DNA of 57,454 nt from Aquiluna sp. (GCA_017854485.1 JAFMHN010000006.1:1-57454); one strand, 5' to 3'. Counted from the first letter of the stretch, positions 44,688-54,614 are shown. Numbers and translations are program-made. Notes: generated by a model not told the origin, from the letters alone.

Positions 44688-44693
44688 TAACCT
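44688..44693 (+). promoter_or_regulatory. -10 element of leaderless dcd promoter
   Basis: TAACCT is followed by exactly 7 nt and the ATG at 44701. Confidence 0.55.
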
Positions 44694-44700
44694 TGAGACC

Positions 44701-45297
44701 ATGCTGCTTTCAGACAGAGACATCAGAGCCCAGATTGACGCGGGCCGGATTGGGCTAGACCCACTTGACCTAGGTTTGATGCAGCCAAGCAGCATTGACG
44801 TCAGGCTTGATCGCTTCTTCAGGCTGTTTGATAATCACAAGTACCCATTCATTGATCCTCGTGAACAGCAGGATGACCTAACCCGATTCGTCGAGGTTGA
44901 AAGCAATGAGGCTTTTATTTTGCACCCGGGCGAATTTGTGCTCGGTTCAACTTTTGAATACGTGAAATTGCCAGATGACATCGCAGCAAGGCTAGAGGGC
45001 AAGAGTTCGCTTGGAAGACTGGGTCTCTTGACCCACTCAACCGCAGGGTTTGTGGACCCGGGCTTTGAGGGTCATGTCACCCTGGAACTCTCGAACGTGG
45101 CGACGCTGCCAATCAAGCTTTGGCCAGGCATGAAGATTGGTCAGTTGTGTTTCTTCCAGCTTTCAAGTGCGAGCGAGAACCCCTACGGCAGCTCCGCCTA
45201 TGGTTCTAGATATCAGGGACAGCGTGGGCCAACCGCCTCCAGAAGCCACCTGAACTTCCACATCACCGACACCGGCAACGGGCCACTAGCCAAATAG
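44701..45297 (+). CDS. dcd: dCTP deaminase
   Basis: A 198-residue trimeric deaminase of dCTP; in many actinobacteria the enzyme is bifunctional and makes dUMP directly. Conserved elements are [29 protein letters not shown], the catalytic Glu region [25 protein letters not shown], and [10 protein letters not shown]. The start is the ATG at 44701 ([11 protein letters not shown]), preceded by the leaderless -10. The last 12 nt overlap the convergent peptidase gene. Confidence 0.95.
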   Translation: MLLSDRDIRAQIDAGRIGLDPLDLGLMQPSSIDVRLDRFFRLFDNHKYPFIDPREQQDDLTRFVEVESNEAFILHPGEFVLGSTFEYVKLPDDIAARLEGKSSLGRLGLLTHSTAGFVDPGFEGHVTLELSNVATLPIKLWPGMKIGQLCFFQLSSASENPYGSSAYGSRYQGQRGPTASRSHLNFHITDTGNGPLAK

Positions 45298-45993
45298 CCT
45301 TCTGGCCTCGTTCAGGTCTTTTGAATAGACGCGTTTGAGCGCGTAGTTGTCAGCGCTTAGTTCACTGAGCCGATCAATCTCATAAACCAATGCTCTAGAT
45401 GCCGCCACCCATGGCAGCAGCTGATAGATCAAGTAGGCAAACTTCTTTAGGTTCTGGTGCCCGAGTTTGATGTGGCCATATTCATGCCGCAAGATCGCCT
45501 CAAGTTGCTTGGCTGGCAACTCAAAGACGCTCTTTGACAGGTAGATGGTTCTGTCTCTAGTCAGGGCAAAATAACCTGGAATTTCCAGCTCAACAATTTT
45601 TGCCCGTCGATACTCCATTATTTCCCTGGCCAAAAGGTCTACAAGCGGATCCACCCTCTGGCCAAGGGCGAACAGCGGAGCTAGTCGCTGATTGGCAAGC
45701 GCCAACAAAATGCCGGCAACCCCGAGTAATACCCAGGGCGCAACACTGAAGGCAACCGTGAACAATAGGTTTTGATCGCTGGAGAGGCTTTGCCAGGTAA
45801 TAAAGATTGAAATGGTGGCAATCGCAACGGCTACTGCCGTTGCCAAGATTGCCGAGAGCAGGCTAGTGAACCAAAGCCAGATTCCAAGGCTTGGGTATTT
45901 ATTGAAGCGGCCAGCAAAGAACATCGGTGCCGCGACAGTCACCAGCATCACCCACTCGATCAGCACAATCAGCAGGTAGAGAAATCTCTCCAT
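45286..45993 (-). CDS. M56/BlaR1-like membrane metallopeptidase
   Basis: A 235-residue membrane protein with three N-terminal hydrophobic segments and one near residue 85-100, and a zinc-protease motif HEYGH at 170-174 with a downstream Glu in [14 protein letters not shown]. The arrangement is the peptidase part of BlaR1/MecR1 without a sensor domain. It starts 9 nt after the BlaI-family gene, so the pair probably forms a proteolysis-controlled switch. No beta-lactamase gene is present nearby, so the inducer and target are unknown. Confidence 0.85.
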   Translation of the reverse strand: MERFLYLLIVLIEWVMLVTVAAPMFFAGRFNKYPSLGIWLWFTSLLSAILATAVAVAIATISIFITWQSLSSDQNLLFTVAFSVAPWVLLGVAGILLALANQRLAPLFALGQRVDPLVDLLAREIMEYRRAKIVELEIPGYFALTRDRTIYLSKSVFELPAKQLEAILRHEYGHIKLGHQNLKKFAYLIYQLLPWVAASRALVYEIDRLSELSADNYALKRVYSKDLNEARRLFG

Positions 45994-46002
45994 ATTCGAA
46001 GA

Positions 46003-46356
46003 CTACTGGTCTAAAGATGCTTTTAGTTTTTGAAGTTGGTCAGCCGAGAGCGAGCTGGCGAAGTGTGAGAAAACAAGAGCCGGGTTACTCGATTGCTGAA
46101 CTGCATCCAGCAGCAGCGACGCGGTGTGCGCCTCTCTGGTCTTGGTGGCAACAAACAACAGTTTCCTGCCGCTGTCTTGTTCTTTTGTAACCAGACCCTT
46201 GTCGCTCAGCCTGGAAAGAACGGTCAATACCGTGGTGATTGCCAGCTCATCATCGCCCAGTAGGGCCAAAATTTGCTGCGAACTCAGGCCTGCTGGTCGA
46301 TCCCAGAGGCAGCCCATAATTGCTGACTCGAGCTCTCCCTGCTTGCGTTTTGACAT
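46003..46356 (-). CDS. BlaI/MecI/CopY-family transcriptional repressor
   Basis: A 117-residue winged-helix repressor (LESAIMGCLWDRPAGLSSQQILALL; AITTVLTVLSRLSDKGLV), with a C-terminal dimerisation half. An operator overlaps its own promoter (next entry), indicating autoregulation. It is coupled to the M56 peptidase gene. Confidence 0.88.
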   Translation of the reverse strand: MSKRKQGELESAIMGCLWDRPAGLSSQQILALLGDDELAITTVLTVLSRLSDKGLVTKEQDSGRKLLFVATKTREAHTASLLLDAVQQSSNPALVFSHFASSLSADQLQKLKASLDQ

Positions 46357-46363
46357 GAACCCT

Positions 46364-46380
46364 ATTCTACAGAATGTAGA
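46364..46380 (-). promoter_or_regulatory. BlaI-type operator over a leaderless -10
   Basis: The inverted repeat TCTACA-GAA-TGTAGA (46366-46380) resembles BlaI/CopY operators (TACA-N-TGTA). Read on the minus strand, TAGAAT (46364-46369) lies 7 nt before the repressor ATG at 46356, so the operator covers the -10 of a leaderless promoter. Confidence 0.65.
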
Positions 46381-46386
46381 GGAAAG

Positions 46387-47706
46387 TTACATAGCGGCTT
46401 GTGGCGCAGCCTCTGCCCTGACAGAAATCAGCAACAGCAATCCGATCACCAAAATAAGCATCAATCCGATGATTCCGTAGATCGGAGAGAACAGACCAAC
46501 GAAGATGGTCCACGCAGCTGGTGCCAAGAAACTCACGGCGCGTCCAGTCGTTGCATAAAGACCAAAGGCCTCACCCTGCTTGTCATCGGCTGACAGCCTG
46601 GACATCATGGTTCTCGAGGCCGCCTGAGCAGGACCGACAAAGGTGCAGAGGAACAAACCGAAACCAAAGAAGGCAATGGTTCCAGCGCTCTCAAAAGCAA
46701 ACACTCCAGCGCCACCAAGAATCACGCCAACCAGGGAGATAAAAATGATCTTCCTAGAACCAACCCGGTCCTCGAAAGCTGAGCCAACAAAGGCTCCGAT
46801 TCCCGCCACCAAGTTTGCGGCTATTCCGAAAAGTATGATTTGGGTCAAATCCAGGCCAAAGGCAATTCCGCCAAGGACCGCGCCGTAGGCGAAGACACCG
46901 TTCAGGCCATCACGATAAACAGCGGAGGCAATCAAAAACTTCAGCAGGTTAGGGTTTTCCTTGCCCATCGTTCGAAGCGAGCGAAACAGTTTCTGGTAGG
47001 CAGCGAACACACTTTCTTTCTCGGTTCCAGGAATTGCCTTGGCTTCTGGAACCCTCAGCATCAGTGGAATCGAGAAGAGAATCACCCAGAACATGCTGAT
47101 CACCATTACAACTCGAACCGACAGCGCATCTGAGTCTGGAATCCCCAAGAGCTCAGCGCCTCCAAACTGAATAATCCAGAGTGCAACCACCAACAGGATG
47201 ATGCCTCCGATGTAACCAAGGCCCCAACCAAGCTGACTGATCTTGCCGCGCTCGTGTGGCCTAGCAACCTCATTCAGCATTGAGTTGTAGTTCACGGTTG
47301 CGAACTCAAAGAAAATTCCTCCGGCTGCAAGCAGCACCAGGCCGAAGAAGAAGAAGTCACTCGAGGGTGCTACGAAGAACATCAGTCCGATGGTTCCGGC
47401 AAAGAGGTAGGTGTTGACCATCAGCCAGAACTTCTTGCGGCCTGAGGTGTCGGCCCGACGCCCGACAATCGGGGCAATCAGAGCAATCAGCACTCCGGCG
47501 ATGACGCCGGAGATACCAAGCCAGAAGGCTGTGTATTGTCCGGCTTCCTCTATGGAGTAACCGGCAGGAGCGAAGAATTCACTGGTTATGTAACGTCCGA
47601 AGATGAATGAGGTGACTACCGTCGGGAAGGCTTGTGATGCCCAATCCCACAGTGCCCAAGAGAAGGTGCCTTTCGGCTTAGCTGCTGCAACGTCGTTGTT
47701 GGTCAT
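46387..47706 (-). CDS. UMF1-type (Atg22-like) MFS transporter
   Basis: A 439-residue, roughly 12-helix transporter. The start motif FSWALWDWASQAFPTVV and the NYNSMLNEVARPHERGKISQLGWGLGY segment are typical of bacterial UMF1 proteins. Export or import of amino acids or other small molecules is possible. It ends 31 bp upstream of the BlaI-like gene, which is encoded on the same strand. A TAGCCT lies 6 nt before the ATG, so it is leaderless. Confidence 0.9.
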   Translation of the reverse strand: MTNNDVAAAKPKGTFSWALWDWASQAFPTVVTSFIFGRYITSEFFAPAGYSIEEAGQYTAFWLGISGVIAGVLIALIAPIVGRRADTSGRKKFWLMVNTYLFAGTIGLMFFVAPSSDFFFFGLVLLAAGGIFFEFATVNYNSMLNEVARPHERGKISQLGWGLGYIGGIILLVVALWIIQFGGAELLGIPDSDALSVRVVMVISMFWVILFSIPLMLRVPEAKAIPGTEKESVFAAYQKLFRSLRTMGKENPNLLKFLIASAVYRDGLNGVFAYGAVLGGIAFGLDLTQIILFGIAANLVAGIGAFVGSAFEDRVGSRKIIFISLVGVILGGAGVFAFESAGTIAFFGFGLFLCTFVGPAQAASRTMMSRLSADDKQGEAFGLYATTGRAVSFLAPAAWTIFVGLFSPIYGIIGLMLILVIGLLLLISVRAEAAPQAAM

Positions 47707-47712
47707 GCCAAC

Positions 47713-47718
47713 AGGCTA
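47713..47718 (-). promoter_or_regulatory. -10 element of leaderless UMF1 transporter promoter
   Basis: TAGCCT on the minus strand is followed by 6 nt and the ATG at 47706. Confidence 0.5.
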
Positions 47719-47785
47719 GCGACTAAACGTGAATCGGTGAATAGCGGAAGGTAAACAATTGATGTGTCATGTTGTTAAACACAAA

Positions 47786-47870
47786 CTTGAGTCATTCACA
47801 CTCAACTTTCAGGAATGGATTCTTGACAATTCTGTTGCACTTAACAAGACTTGAGTGCATGTGACTCAAC
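47786..47870 (+). promoter_or_regulatory. dnaK control region: two HAIR operators and a SigH/SigR-like promoter
   Basis: Two HAIR-type sites, CTTGAGT-N7-ACTCAAC, occur at 47786-47806 and 47850-47870; the classical HspR operator is CTTGAGT-N7-ACTCAAG. Between them GGAAT (47812-47816) and GTT (47834-47836) are 17 nt apart, like a SigH/SigR promoter, and TTGACA (47823-47828) could serve as a housekeeping -35. The second HAIR would cover the start of transcription. HspR is encoded in the same operon. Confidence 0.8.
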
Positions 47871-47926
47871 TTAAGTCACAAGAAGCACTTCAAGACCTAA
47901 AGATTTCATTAGAAAAGGAGAAACAA

Positions 47927-49780
47927 ATGGGTAGAGCAGTAGGTATTGACCTGGGAACCACCAACAGCGCGGTAACCGTGCTGGAGGCGGGAGAGCCAAA
48001 GGTTATTTCAAACGCAGAAGGATTCAGGACAACCCCATCGGTTGTTGCTTTCACCAAGGACGACAACGTTCTGGTTGGAGAAACCGCGAAGCGCCAGGCA
48101 GTTACCAACGTGGACAGGACCGTTTCATCGGTCAAGCGCCACATGGGAACCGACTGGAAGTTCAAGGTTGAGGAAAAGGAATACACCCCGCAGGAGATTT
48201 CCGCTCGAATCTTGATGAAGCTAAAGCGCGATGCAGAAACCTACCTGGGTGAGTCTGTAACCGACGCAGTAATCACTGTTCCGGCTTACTTCAACGATGC
48301 TGAGCGTCAGGCAACCAAGGAAGCCGGCGAGATCGCGGGCCTAAACGTACTTCGCATCATCAACGAGCCAACCGCGGCAGCACTTGCCTATGGTCTCGAC
48401 AAGGGTAAAGAAGACGAACTTATCTTGGTGTTTGACCTCGGTGGTGGAACATTCGATGTTTCATTGCTTGAGGTTGGTAAGGACGATGAGTTCTCAACCA
48501 TTCAGGTTCGTTCGACCTCGGGTGATAACCGCCTGGGCGGAGACGACTGGGATCAGCGAGTAGTTGACCACCTGGTTACCAAGTTCAAGGAAACCACCGG
48601 TGTTGATGTCTCCAAGGACAAGATTGCCCTGCAGCGACTAAAGGAAGCTGCTGAGCAGGCAAAGAAGGAACTGAGCCAGTCGACTTCAACCTCGATTCAG
48701 CTTCCCTACCTGTCGCTAACTGACGCGGGTCCTGCGAACCTAGACGAGACCCTAACCAGGGCTCAGTTCGAGTCACTGACTTCGGACCTACTAGAGCGCA
48801 CTCGCAAGCCATTCGAAGATGTCATCAAGGAAGCCGGAGTGAAGGTGGGCGACATCGCTCACGTCGTAATGGTTGGTGGATCAACTCGTATGCCTGCGGT
48901 AACCGAATTGGTAACTAAGTTGCTGGGCGGAAAAGAGCCAAATAAGGGCGTAAACCCGGATGAGGTTGTTTCTGTTGGTGCTGCACTGCAGGCAGGTGTT
49001 ATCAGGGGTGAGCGTAAGGACGTGCTTCTTATTGACGTGACCCCGCTTGCTCTTGGTATTGAAACCAAGGGTGGCATCATGACCAAGCTGATTGATCGCA
49101 ACACTGCGATTCCAACCAAGCGAAGCGAGACCTTCACCACAGCTGACGACAATCAGCCAAGTGTTTCGATTCAGGTCTTCCAGGGAGAGCGCGAGTTCAC
49201 CCGTGACAACAAGTCACTTGGAAACTTCGAGCTAACTGGAATTGCTCCTGCACCACGCGGCATCCCACAGGTTGAGGTCACCTTCGACATCGATGCCAAC
49301 GGAATCGTTCACGTGTCAGCCAAGGACAAGGGAACCGGCAAGGAACAGTCAATGACTATCACCGGCGGATCCTCACTGTCTGAAGAGGACATCGAGCGCA
49401 TGGTTAAGGACGCCGAAGAGCACGCAGCAGAAGACAAGCTGCGTCGTGAAGAGGCTGAAACCCGCAACCAGGCCGAGCAGCTTGCCTACTCAACTGAGAA
49501 GTTGATCAAGGACAACGACGACAAGCTACCTGAGGACGTAAAGACTGAGGTTCAGGCCGATGTCGACGAACTAAAGGCGGCGCTCGCAGGTGAAGATGCT
49601 GAAGCAGTCAAGGCTGCTCAGGAGAAGCTTTCAACTTCCAGCCAGAAGCTAGGCGAGGCAATCTATGCCAACCAGAGCGCTGAGGGTGAAGAAGCTGCCG
49701 AGCAAGCGCCTGAAGAGGATGTAGTTGACGCCGAAGTTGTCGAAGACGACGAGGCAGAAGACACCAAGGACGAGAAGTAA
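47927..49780 (+). CDS. dnaK: Chaperone DnaK (Hsp70)
   Basis: A 617-residue Hsp70. The ATPase domain starts [16 protein letters not shown] and contains [17 protein letters not shown] and [12 protein letters not shown]; the substrate domain follows [17 protein letters not shown]. The C-terminal tail is acidic. The start is ATG 47927 with AAGGAG upstream; the frame opens at 47855. It leads dnaK-grpE-dnaJ-hspR-clpB. HspR and DnaK together feed back on this operon in related organisms. Confidence 0.98.
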   Translation: MGRAVGIDLGTTNSAVTVLEAGEPKVISNAEGFRTTPSVVAFTKDDNVLVGETAKRQAVTNVDRTVSSVKRHMGTDWKFKVEEKEYTPQEISARILMKLKRDAETYLGESVTDAVITVPAYFNDAERQATKEAGEIAGLNVLRIINEPTAAALAYGLDKGKEDELILVFDLGGGTFDVSLLEVGKDDEFSTIQVRSTSGDNRLGGDDWDQRVVDHLVTKFKETTGVDVSKDKIALQRLKEAAEQAKKELSQSTSTSIQLPYLSLTDAGPANLDETLTRAQFESLTSDLLERTRKPFEDVIKEAGVKVGDIAHVVMVGGSTRMPAVTELVTKLLGGKEPNKGVNPDEVVSVGAALQAGVIRGERKDVLLIDVTPLALGIETKGGIMTKLIDRNTAIPTKRSETFTTADDNQPSVSIQVFQGEREFTRDNKSLGNFELTGIAPAPRGIPQVEVTFDIDANGIVHVSAKDKGTGKEQSMTITGGSSLSEEDIERMVKDAEEHAAEDKLRREEAETRNQAEQLAYSTEKLIKDNDDKLPEDVKTEVQADVDELKAALAGEDAEAVKAAQEKLSTSSQKLGEAIYANQSAEGEEAAEQAPEEDVVDAEVVEDDEAEDTKDEK

Positions 49781-50328
49781 TGTCCGAGGACAACATCCAC
49801 CACGATGACCCTCAGCATCACGAGGGCAACCAGACTGAAGAGATGAAGGAGGAGGGCTCACCGGTTGAGCCCTCTCCGGAAATCTCCGAGGACGAAAAGG
49901 ATGCAGTTGATCGTGAGCTGGAGATTTTCCAGGACCTACAGCGACTGCAGGCCGACTTCGTAAACTACCGCGCTCGCGTTGAGCGAGACCGCGGAGCGGA
50001 GCGCCAGGCGGCGATCGCAGAGGCGATCAGAGCATTCTTGCCAGCCCTTGATGACCTAACCCGTGCCGAGGCTCATGGCGACATGGCCGAGGGAACGCCA
50101 ATGGCAGCTGTTGCTCAGAAGCTGAAGGCAGCCGGCGAAAAGTTTGGCCTGGTTTCATTTGGCGCAAAGGGCGAGGATTTCGATCCCGAAATCCACGACG
50201 CTCTCGTGCAGAACCCAAGCCCGGATGTAACCAAGCCACAGGTCGCAGACGTGATCGAACCCGGCTACAAGATTCAAGATCGACTGCTGAGACCGGCGAA
50301 GGTCGCAGTGTTTTTACCAGCCGAATAG
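49780..50328 (+). CDS. grpE: Nucleotide-exchange factor GrpE
   Basis: A 182-residue GrpE. A long acidic N-terminus (about 1-45) is followed by the coiled-coil helix (DLQRLQADFVNYRARVERDR) and the beta-wing domain ending VIEPGYKIQDRLLRPAKVAV. The ATG overlaps the dnaK stop by 1 nt. It exchanges ADP from DnaK. Confidence 0.97.
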   Translation: MSEDNIHHDDPQHHEGNQTEEMKEEGSPVEPSPEISEDEKDAVDRELEIFQDLQRLQADFVNYRARVERDRGAERQAAIAEAIRAFLPALDDLTRAEAHGDMAEGTPMAAVAQKLKAAGEKFGLVSFGAKGEDFDPEIHDALVQNPSPDVTKPQVADVIEPGYKIQDRLLRPAKVAVFLPAE

Positions 50329-50338
50329 GAGGTGTTAG

Positions 50339-51259
50339 ATGGCGTCACAAGATTGGGTAGAAAAGGATTTCTACAAGATCCTGGGAGTAACGAAGGGCGT
50401 CGCCGACGCTGACCTTAAAAAGGCTTACCGAAAGCTAGCCAAGGACAACCACCCTGACCTTCACCCAGGAGATCAGGCGGCTGAGTCCAGGTTCAAGGAT
50501 ATTTCCGAGGCCTACGATGTGCTCTCTGACCCGGCACAGCGTCAGGAATATGACGCGGTTCGGGCGATGGGTGGCGGAGCTAGGTTCCAAGCTGGCGGCC
50601 GCGGCGGCCAGGGCGGATTCGAAGACGTGTTCTCGAACCTGTTCGGCGGCGGGGGCTTCCAGGGCGGCGGTTTCCCCGGTGGCGGAGGATTTGGTGGCTT
50701 TGGACCGCAGCGCGGTTCAGACCTAACCACAACCTCCAGCATTGATTTCATTGATTCGATCCATGGAACCAACATCAAGCTCAACGTTGCTGGCAATTCA
50801 GTGACCCTCAAGGTTCCAGCAGGAATTCAGGATGGTCAGAAACTAAAGCTGAAGGGCAAGGGTCAAGCCTCTCCTAACGGTGGTCAGGCAGGAGATCTGG
50901 TTGTCACCATCAAGGTGAGGCCACATCCTGTTTTCACCAGGGACGGCGACAACGTTCGGGTTGTGGTTCCAGTGACTTTCACCGAGGCGGTGCTTGGCGC
51001 AACAATCCAGGTTCCAGTGCTTGGTGGTGAGCCTGTGAAGCTCAAGGTCTCTCCAGGAACACCAAACGGCCGAACTCTTCGAGTCAAGGGCAAGGGTGTT
51101 CAGGGCGATGGCAGACAGGGAGACCTGCTGGCAACAGTCGAGATTCTGGTTCCAAACAGAATCAACAAGAAAGCCGAAGAGGCCCTGAAGGCTTTTGACG
51201 CCGAGATCCCAGAAGAGGATCCAAGAGCAGAACTCATCAGCAAGGCAGGACTTCTGTAA
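50339..51259 (+). CDS. DnaJ-type co-chaperone lacking the zinc finger
   Basis: A 306-residue Hsp40. The J-domain (about 8-75) has the HPD motif in KDNHPDLHPG. A Gly/Phe-rich region (about 82-120) follows, then the two beta-barrel C-terminal domains (KVPAGIQDGQKLKLKGKG; VSPGTPNGRTLRVKGKG). No CxxCxGxG repeats are present, so it is a class B (CbpA-like) protein. AGGAGG precedes the ATG. It works with DnaK/GrpE. Confidence 0.94.
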   Translation: MASQDWVEKDFYKILGVTKGVADADLKKAYRKLAKDNHPDLHPGDQAAESRFKDISEAYDVLSDPAQRQEYDAVRAMGGGARFQAGGRGGQGGFEDVFSNLFGGGGFQGGGFPGGGGFGGFGPQRGSDLTTTSSIDFIDSIHGTNIKLNVAGNSVTLKVPAGIQDGQKLKLKGKGQASPNGGQAGDLVVTIKVRPHPVFTRDGDNVRVVVPVTFTEAVLGATIQVPVLGGEPVKLKVSPGTPNGRTLRVKGKGVQGDGRQGDLLATVEILVPNRINKKAEEALKAFDAEIPEEDPRAELISKAGLL

Positions 51260-51268
51260 GGAGGGGTT

Positions 51269-51679
51269 GTGGAAATAAGTGAAGACACACCATTATTTGT
51301 GATTTCAGTTGCCGCAGAACTAAGCGGCATGCACCCACAAACCCTGCGCCAGTATGACCGGATGGGCCTGGTTTCACCAACTAGAACCTCAGGCAAGTCT
51401 CGCCGCTACACGATGCAGGACGTTGCCAAACTAAGAGAAGTAGCGAAGCTGAGCGCCGAGGGCGTTTCGCTCGAGGGGATCAAGCGAGTGCTTGATCTCG
51501 TGACTGAAAATGCCGATTTGAAGGCAAGGGTTCGAGATCTGGAGCGAGAGCTCGCGAACCAAGTAATGAGCCAGCCAGGAAACCGTGTGTTTGCCGCCGG
51601 CGATCAAGGAGTAATAAGACTAAATCCCGGTCAGCGCCCAGAGCGTTCCGGGTCAGTGGTCTTGTGGAGGAAGAGATAA
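51269..51679 (+). CDS. hspR: Heat-shock repressor HspR (MerR family)
   Basis: A 136-residue MerR-type regulator. The winged helix spans about residues 8-75 (HPQTLRQYDRMGLVSPTRTSGKSRRYTM), followed by a coiled-coil. It represses chaperone genes through HAIR sites, of which two precede dnaK. The start is GTG at 51269 with AAGGAGGGG upstream. Its stop abuts the clpB ATG. Confidence 0.94.
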   Translation: MEISEDTPLFVISVAAELSGMHPQTLRQYDRMGLVSPTRTSGKSRRYTMQDVAKLREVAKLSAEGVSLEGIKRVLDLVTENADLKARVRDLERELANQVMSQPGNRVFAAGDQGVIRLNPGQRPERSGSVVLWRKR

Positions 51680-53830
51680 ATGAATCAACAACCACAACAA
51701 GAAGAGCAAAAAAGTGCACTCGAACAGTTCGGTATTGACCTAACCGCTGTTGCAAGAGCAGGAAAACTTGACCCGGTTATCGGCAGAGATGCTGAAATCC
51801 GCAGAGTGAGCCAGGTGCTGTCACGCAGAACCAAGAACAACCCGGTGCTTATTGGTGAACCAGGTGTTGGTAAGACTGCGGTGGTTGAAGGCCTAGCCCA
51901 AAGAATTGTGGCGGGAGACGTGCCGGAGAGCCTCAAGGGTAAGACCCTAATCAGCCTTGACCTCTCGGCGATGGTCGCCGGCAGCAAGTTTCGTGGGGAA
52001 TTTGAGGAACGGCTAAAGGCGGTTCTAAAAGAGATCCAAGATTCTGACGGACAGGTCATAACTTTTGTGGACGAGCTCCACACCCTGGTTGGTGCCGGAG
52101 CGGCTGAAGGTTCGATGGATGCCTCGAACATGCTCAAGCCAATGCTCGCTCGCGGTGAACTGCGCCTAATTGGTGCCACCACGCTGGATGAATACCGCGA
52201 ACGAATCGAGAAAGACTCAGCCCTTGAGCGCCGTTTCCAGCAGGTCTTTGTTGGTGAACCATCAGTAGAAGACACCGTTGCAATCCTGCGCGGTCTAAAA
52301 GAGCGCTACGAAGCACATCACAAGGTCACCATCGCAGACAGTGCGCTTGTTGCTGCAGCCTCGCTTTCCAATCGCTACATCACCGGCCGCCAATTGCCAG
52401 ACAAGGCAATTGACCTAGTCGATGAGGCAGCTTCCAGGCTTCGCATGGAGATTGACTCGGCTCCGGTTGAAATAGACGAACTCAGGCGATCAGTTGAGCG
52501 CTTAAAACTGGAGGAACTGGCTCTAAAGAAGGAAAAAGACGATGCTTCAAAGCAGCGCCTTGAAAAGCTTCAGGAGGACCTTGCCGAGAAGCAAGCAAAA
52601 CTAAATGAACTCAATGCCCGCTGGGAAAAAGAGCGCAGCGAACTCAACAAAATTGGTGACCTAAAGACCAAACTGGATTCGCTCCGAATTCAAGCCGAGC
52701 GAGCTCAGCGCGAGGGAAACCTAGAGGCAGCATCCAAGCTGCTCTACGGCGAGATTCCAGCGCTTGAAAAAGAGTTGAATGAAGCAGAGCGTGCAGAGAC
52801 CGAAACCCAGTCTGCTGACCGGATGGTTGGCGATCAGGTTTCCGAGGATGAAATCGCAGCGGTTGTTTCGGCGTGGACCGGAATTCCAACCGGAAGGTTG
52901 CTTGCTGGTGAATCCAAAAAGCTTCTAAACCTAGAGCAGGAACTGGCTAAGAGGTTGATTGGTCAATCAAAGGCCGTAAAGGCAGTTAGCGATGCGGTTC
53001 GCAGAACTAAAGCCGGAATCTCTGACCCAGACCGACCAACCGGCTCCTTCTTGTTCTTAGGTCCTACCGGTGTTGGTAAGACTGAGCTTGCTAAGTCGCT
53101 TGCGCACTTCCTGTTTGACGACGAGCGCTCCATGGTTCGAATTGACATGAGTGAGTATGGCGAGAAACACAGCGTTAGCCGGCTAATCGGAGCTCCTCCG
53201 GGCTATGTCGGTTATGGCGAGGGTGGTCAGCTGACCGAAGCGGTTAGGCGTAGGCCCTATTCAGTGGTGCTTTTCGATGAAATCGAAAAGGCCCACCCTG
53301 AGGTCTTCGACGTGCTGCTCCAGGTTCTTGATGACGGCCGACTAACCGATGGCCAGGGCAGAACGGTTGACTTTAGAAACGTGATCATGATCATGACCTC
53401 GAACTTGGGCTCCCAGTTCTTGATCGATCCAGAGCTATCAGACGATCAGAAGTCTCAGGCGGTGATGGACACGGTTCGGTCTGCATTCAAGCCGGAGTTC
53501 CTAAACAGGCTTGATGACATCGTGCTGTTTGATGCTTTGAGCGTTGAAGAGCTTGGTTTCATTGTCGATCTAAACATCGAGAAGCTAACGGCAAGGCTTG
53601 AAGACAAGCGACTAACCCTCGGTGTTACCCCAGCTGCAAGATTGTGGTTGGCAGAGCACGGTTACGACCCTGTTTATGGAGCAAGACCTTTGCGCAGGCT
53701 CATGCAGCGAGAGATTGATGACAAGCTTGCGAATCTGCTGCTTGCCGGACATGCCTCGGAAGGCTCACAGGTTGTGGTTGAAGTGAACCCTGATAAATCG
53801 GGACTGTCGGTAACTGGATCAACTAGCTAA
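51680..53830 (+). CDS. clpB: Disaggregase ClpB without the N-terminal domain
   Basis: A 716-residue Hsp100. Two AAA+ modules are intact: Walker A GEPGVGKT (59-66) and GPTGVGKT (about 461-468), with a coiled-coil M-domain around 270-400. Residue 1 corresponds to roughly residue 145 of full-length ClpB (about 860 residues), so the Clp_N substrate-binding domain is missing. The upstream neighbour ends at the base before this ATG, so no larger frame exists. The pore loops [10 protein letters not shown] and GYVGYGEGG are present. It resolves aggregates with DnaK. Confidence 0.94.
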   Translation: MNQQPQQEEQKSALEQFGIDLTAVARAGKLDPVIGRDAEIRRVSQVLSRRTKNNPVLIGEPGVGKTAVVEGLAQRIVAGDVPESLKGKTLISLDLSAMVAGSKFRGEFEERLKAVLKEIQDSDGQVITFVDELHTLVGAGAAEGSMDASNMLKPMLARGELRLIGATTLDEYRERIEKDSALERRFQQVFVGEPSVEDTVAILRGLKERYEAHHKVTIADSALVAAASLSNRYITGRQLPDKAIDLVDEAASRLRMEIDSAPVEIDELRRSVERLKLEELALKKEKDDASKQRLEKLQEDLAEKQAKLNELNARWEKERSELNKIGDLKTKLDSLRIQAERAQREGNLEAASKLLYGEIPALEKELNEAERAETETQSADRMVGDQVSEDEIAAVVSAWTGIPTGRLLAGESKKLLNLEQELAKRLIGQSKAVKAVSDAVRRTKAGISDPDRPTGSFLFLGPTGVGKTELAKSLAHFLFDDERSMVRIDMSEYGEKHSVSRLIGAPPGYVGYGEGGQLTEAVRRRPYSVVLFDEIEKAHPEVFDVLLQVLDDGRLTDGQGRTVDFRNVIMIMTSNLGSQFLIDPELSDDQKSQAVMDTVRSAFKPEFLNRLDDIVLFDALSVEELGFIVDLNIEKLTARLEDKRLTLGVTPAARLWLAEHGYDPVYGARPLRRLMQREIDDKLANLLLAGHASEGSQVVVEVNPDKSGLSVTGSTS

Positions 53831-54599
53831 GCGTTAGGACGACTGGAACGTGGTCGCTCGGGAGCTCTCCCTTGCGCTCATCCCGCTCAATTGAGGCGGC
53901 GGTGATGCGCTCGGTGAGGGCTTCTGAGGTTAATAGAAAGTCGATCCGCATGCCGTTGTTCTTGGGAAAGCACAGGTCCTTGTAGTCCCAGTAGGTGTAC
54001 ATGTCAGGGACTAGTTCCCGGACCTTGTCGGTAAGGCCAATCTGCTCGAATGCTTCGAAAGCGTCCCGCTCTGGTTCTGACACGTGGGTTTCGAAAAGAC
54101 TTAGGTCGTAGACGTCTGAATCCAAGGGCGCAACGTTGAAGTCGCCAACCAGGGCGATTTCAAGCTCCGGGTCCATTTCCAGCTGCTCTGCGGTGGTCGC
54201 AGCCAACCGATCTAGAAAATCAAGCTTGTATTGCATGTGTGGGTCATCTAGCCCCCTGCCATGAGGGACGTAGAGCGACCAGATGCGCACGCCATCAAAG
54301 GTTGCACCAAGCGCTCTGGCCTCCACTGTTTCTTTGAATTCTGGTTGACCTGAGAAGGAGTGCTCGATGTCCTCTGGGTTTAGGTGTTCCTTATAGGCAA
54401 AGGCAACGCCGTTCCACTGGTTGAGGCCGTGGGCAATGACTTTATAGCCAATTGCCTCAAAGGCCGCGTAGGGGAATTGCTCCGGTTTGCACTTGATCTC
54501 TTGCATCGCTAAAACGTCAACTTGGGTGCGAGTGAGGAACTGAGTGATGCGCTCGGCTCTTGCTCTTGCGGAGTTTACGTTCCAGGTGGCGATTTGCAT
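53823..54599 (-). CDS. Exodeoxyribonuclease III (AP endonuclease)
   Basis: A 258-residue ExoIII/APE1-family nuclease. It begins [14 protein letters not shown] and has [35 protein letters not shown] and the C-terminal [12 protein letters not shown] ... [12 protein letters not shown] with the catalytic His. Base-excision repair is expected. Its ATG is 15 bp from the pyrE ATG on the other strand; TAGAGT (54606-54611) lies 6 nt before it. The 3' end overlaps clpB by 8 nt. Confidence 0.93.
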   Translation of the reverse strand: MQIATWNVNSARARAERITQFLTRTQVDVLAMQEIKCKPEQFPYAAFEAIGYKVIAHGLNQWNGVAFAYKEHLNPEDIEHSFSGQPEFKETVEARALGATFDGVRIWSLYVPHGRGLDDPHMQYKLDFLDRLAATTAEQLEMDPELEIALVGDFNVAPLDSDVYDLSLFETHVSEPERDAFEAFEQIGLTDKVRELVPDMYTYWDYKDLCFPKNNGMRIDFLLTSEALTERITAASIERDERKGELPSDHVPVVLTLS

Positions 54600-54602
54600 C
54601 TC

Positions 54603-54611
54603 TAAACTCTA
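54603..54611. promoter_or_regulatory. Overlapping divergent leaderless promoters of xth and pyrE
   Basis: In the 15-bp gap 54600-54614, TAAACT (54603-54608, plus) lies 6 nt before the pyrE ATG, and TAGAGT (54606-54611, minus) lies 6 nt before the ExoIII ATG. The two -10 hexamers share 3 bp. Each -35 region would fall within the other gene. Confidence 0.6.
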
Positions 54612-54614
54612 ACT

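Noticed and set aside
47871-47880. Third HAIR-like half site (cttaagtcac)
   Set aside because: Only a partial match on one side; not counted as an operator.
47855-47926. Extended N-terminus of DnaK
   Set aside because: It would include the second HAIR operator; the ATG at 47927 has a clear ribosome site and begins with the family sequence.
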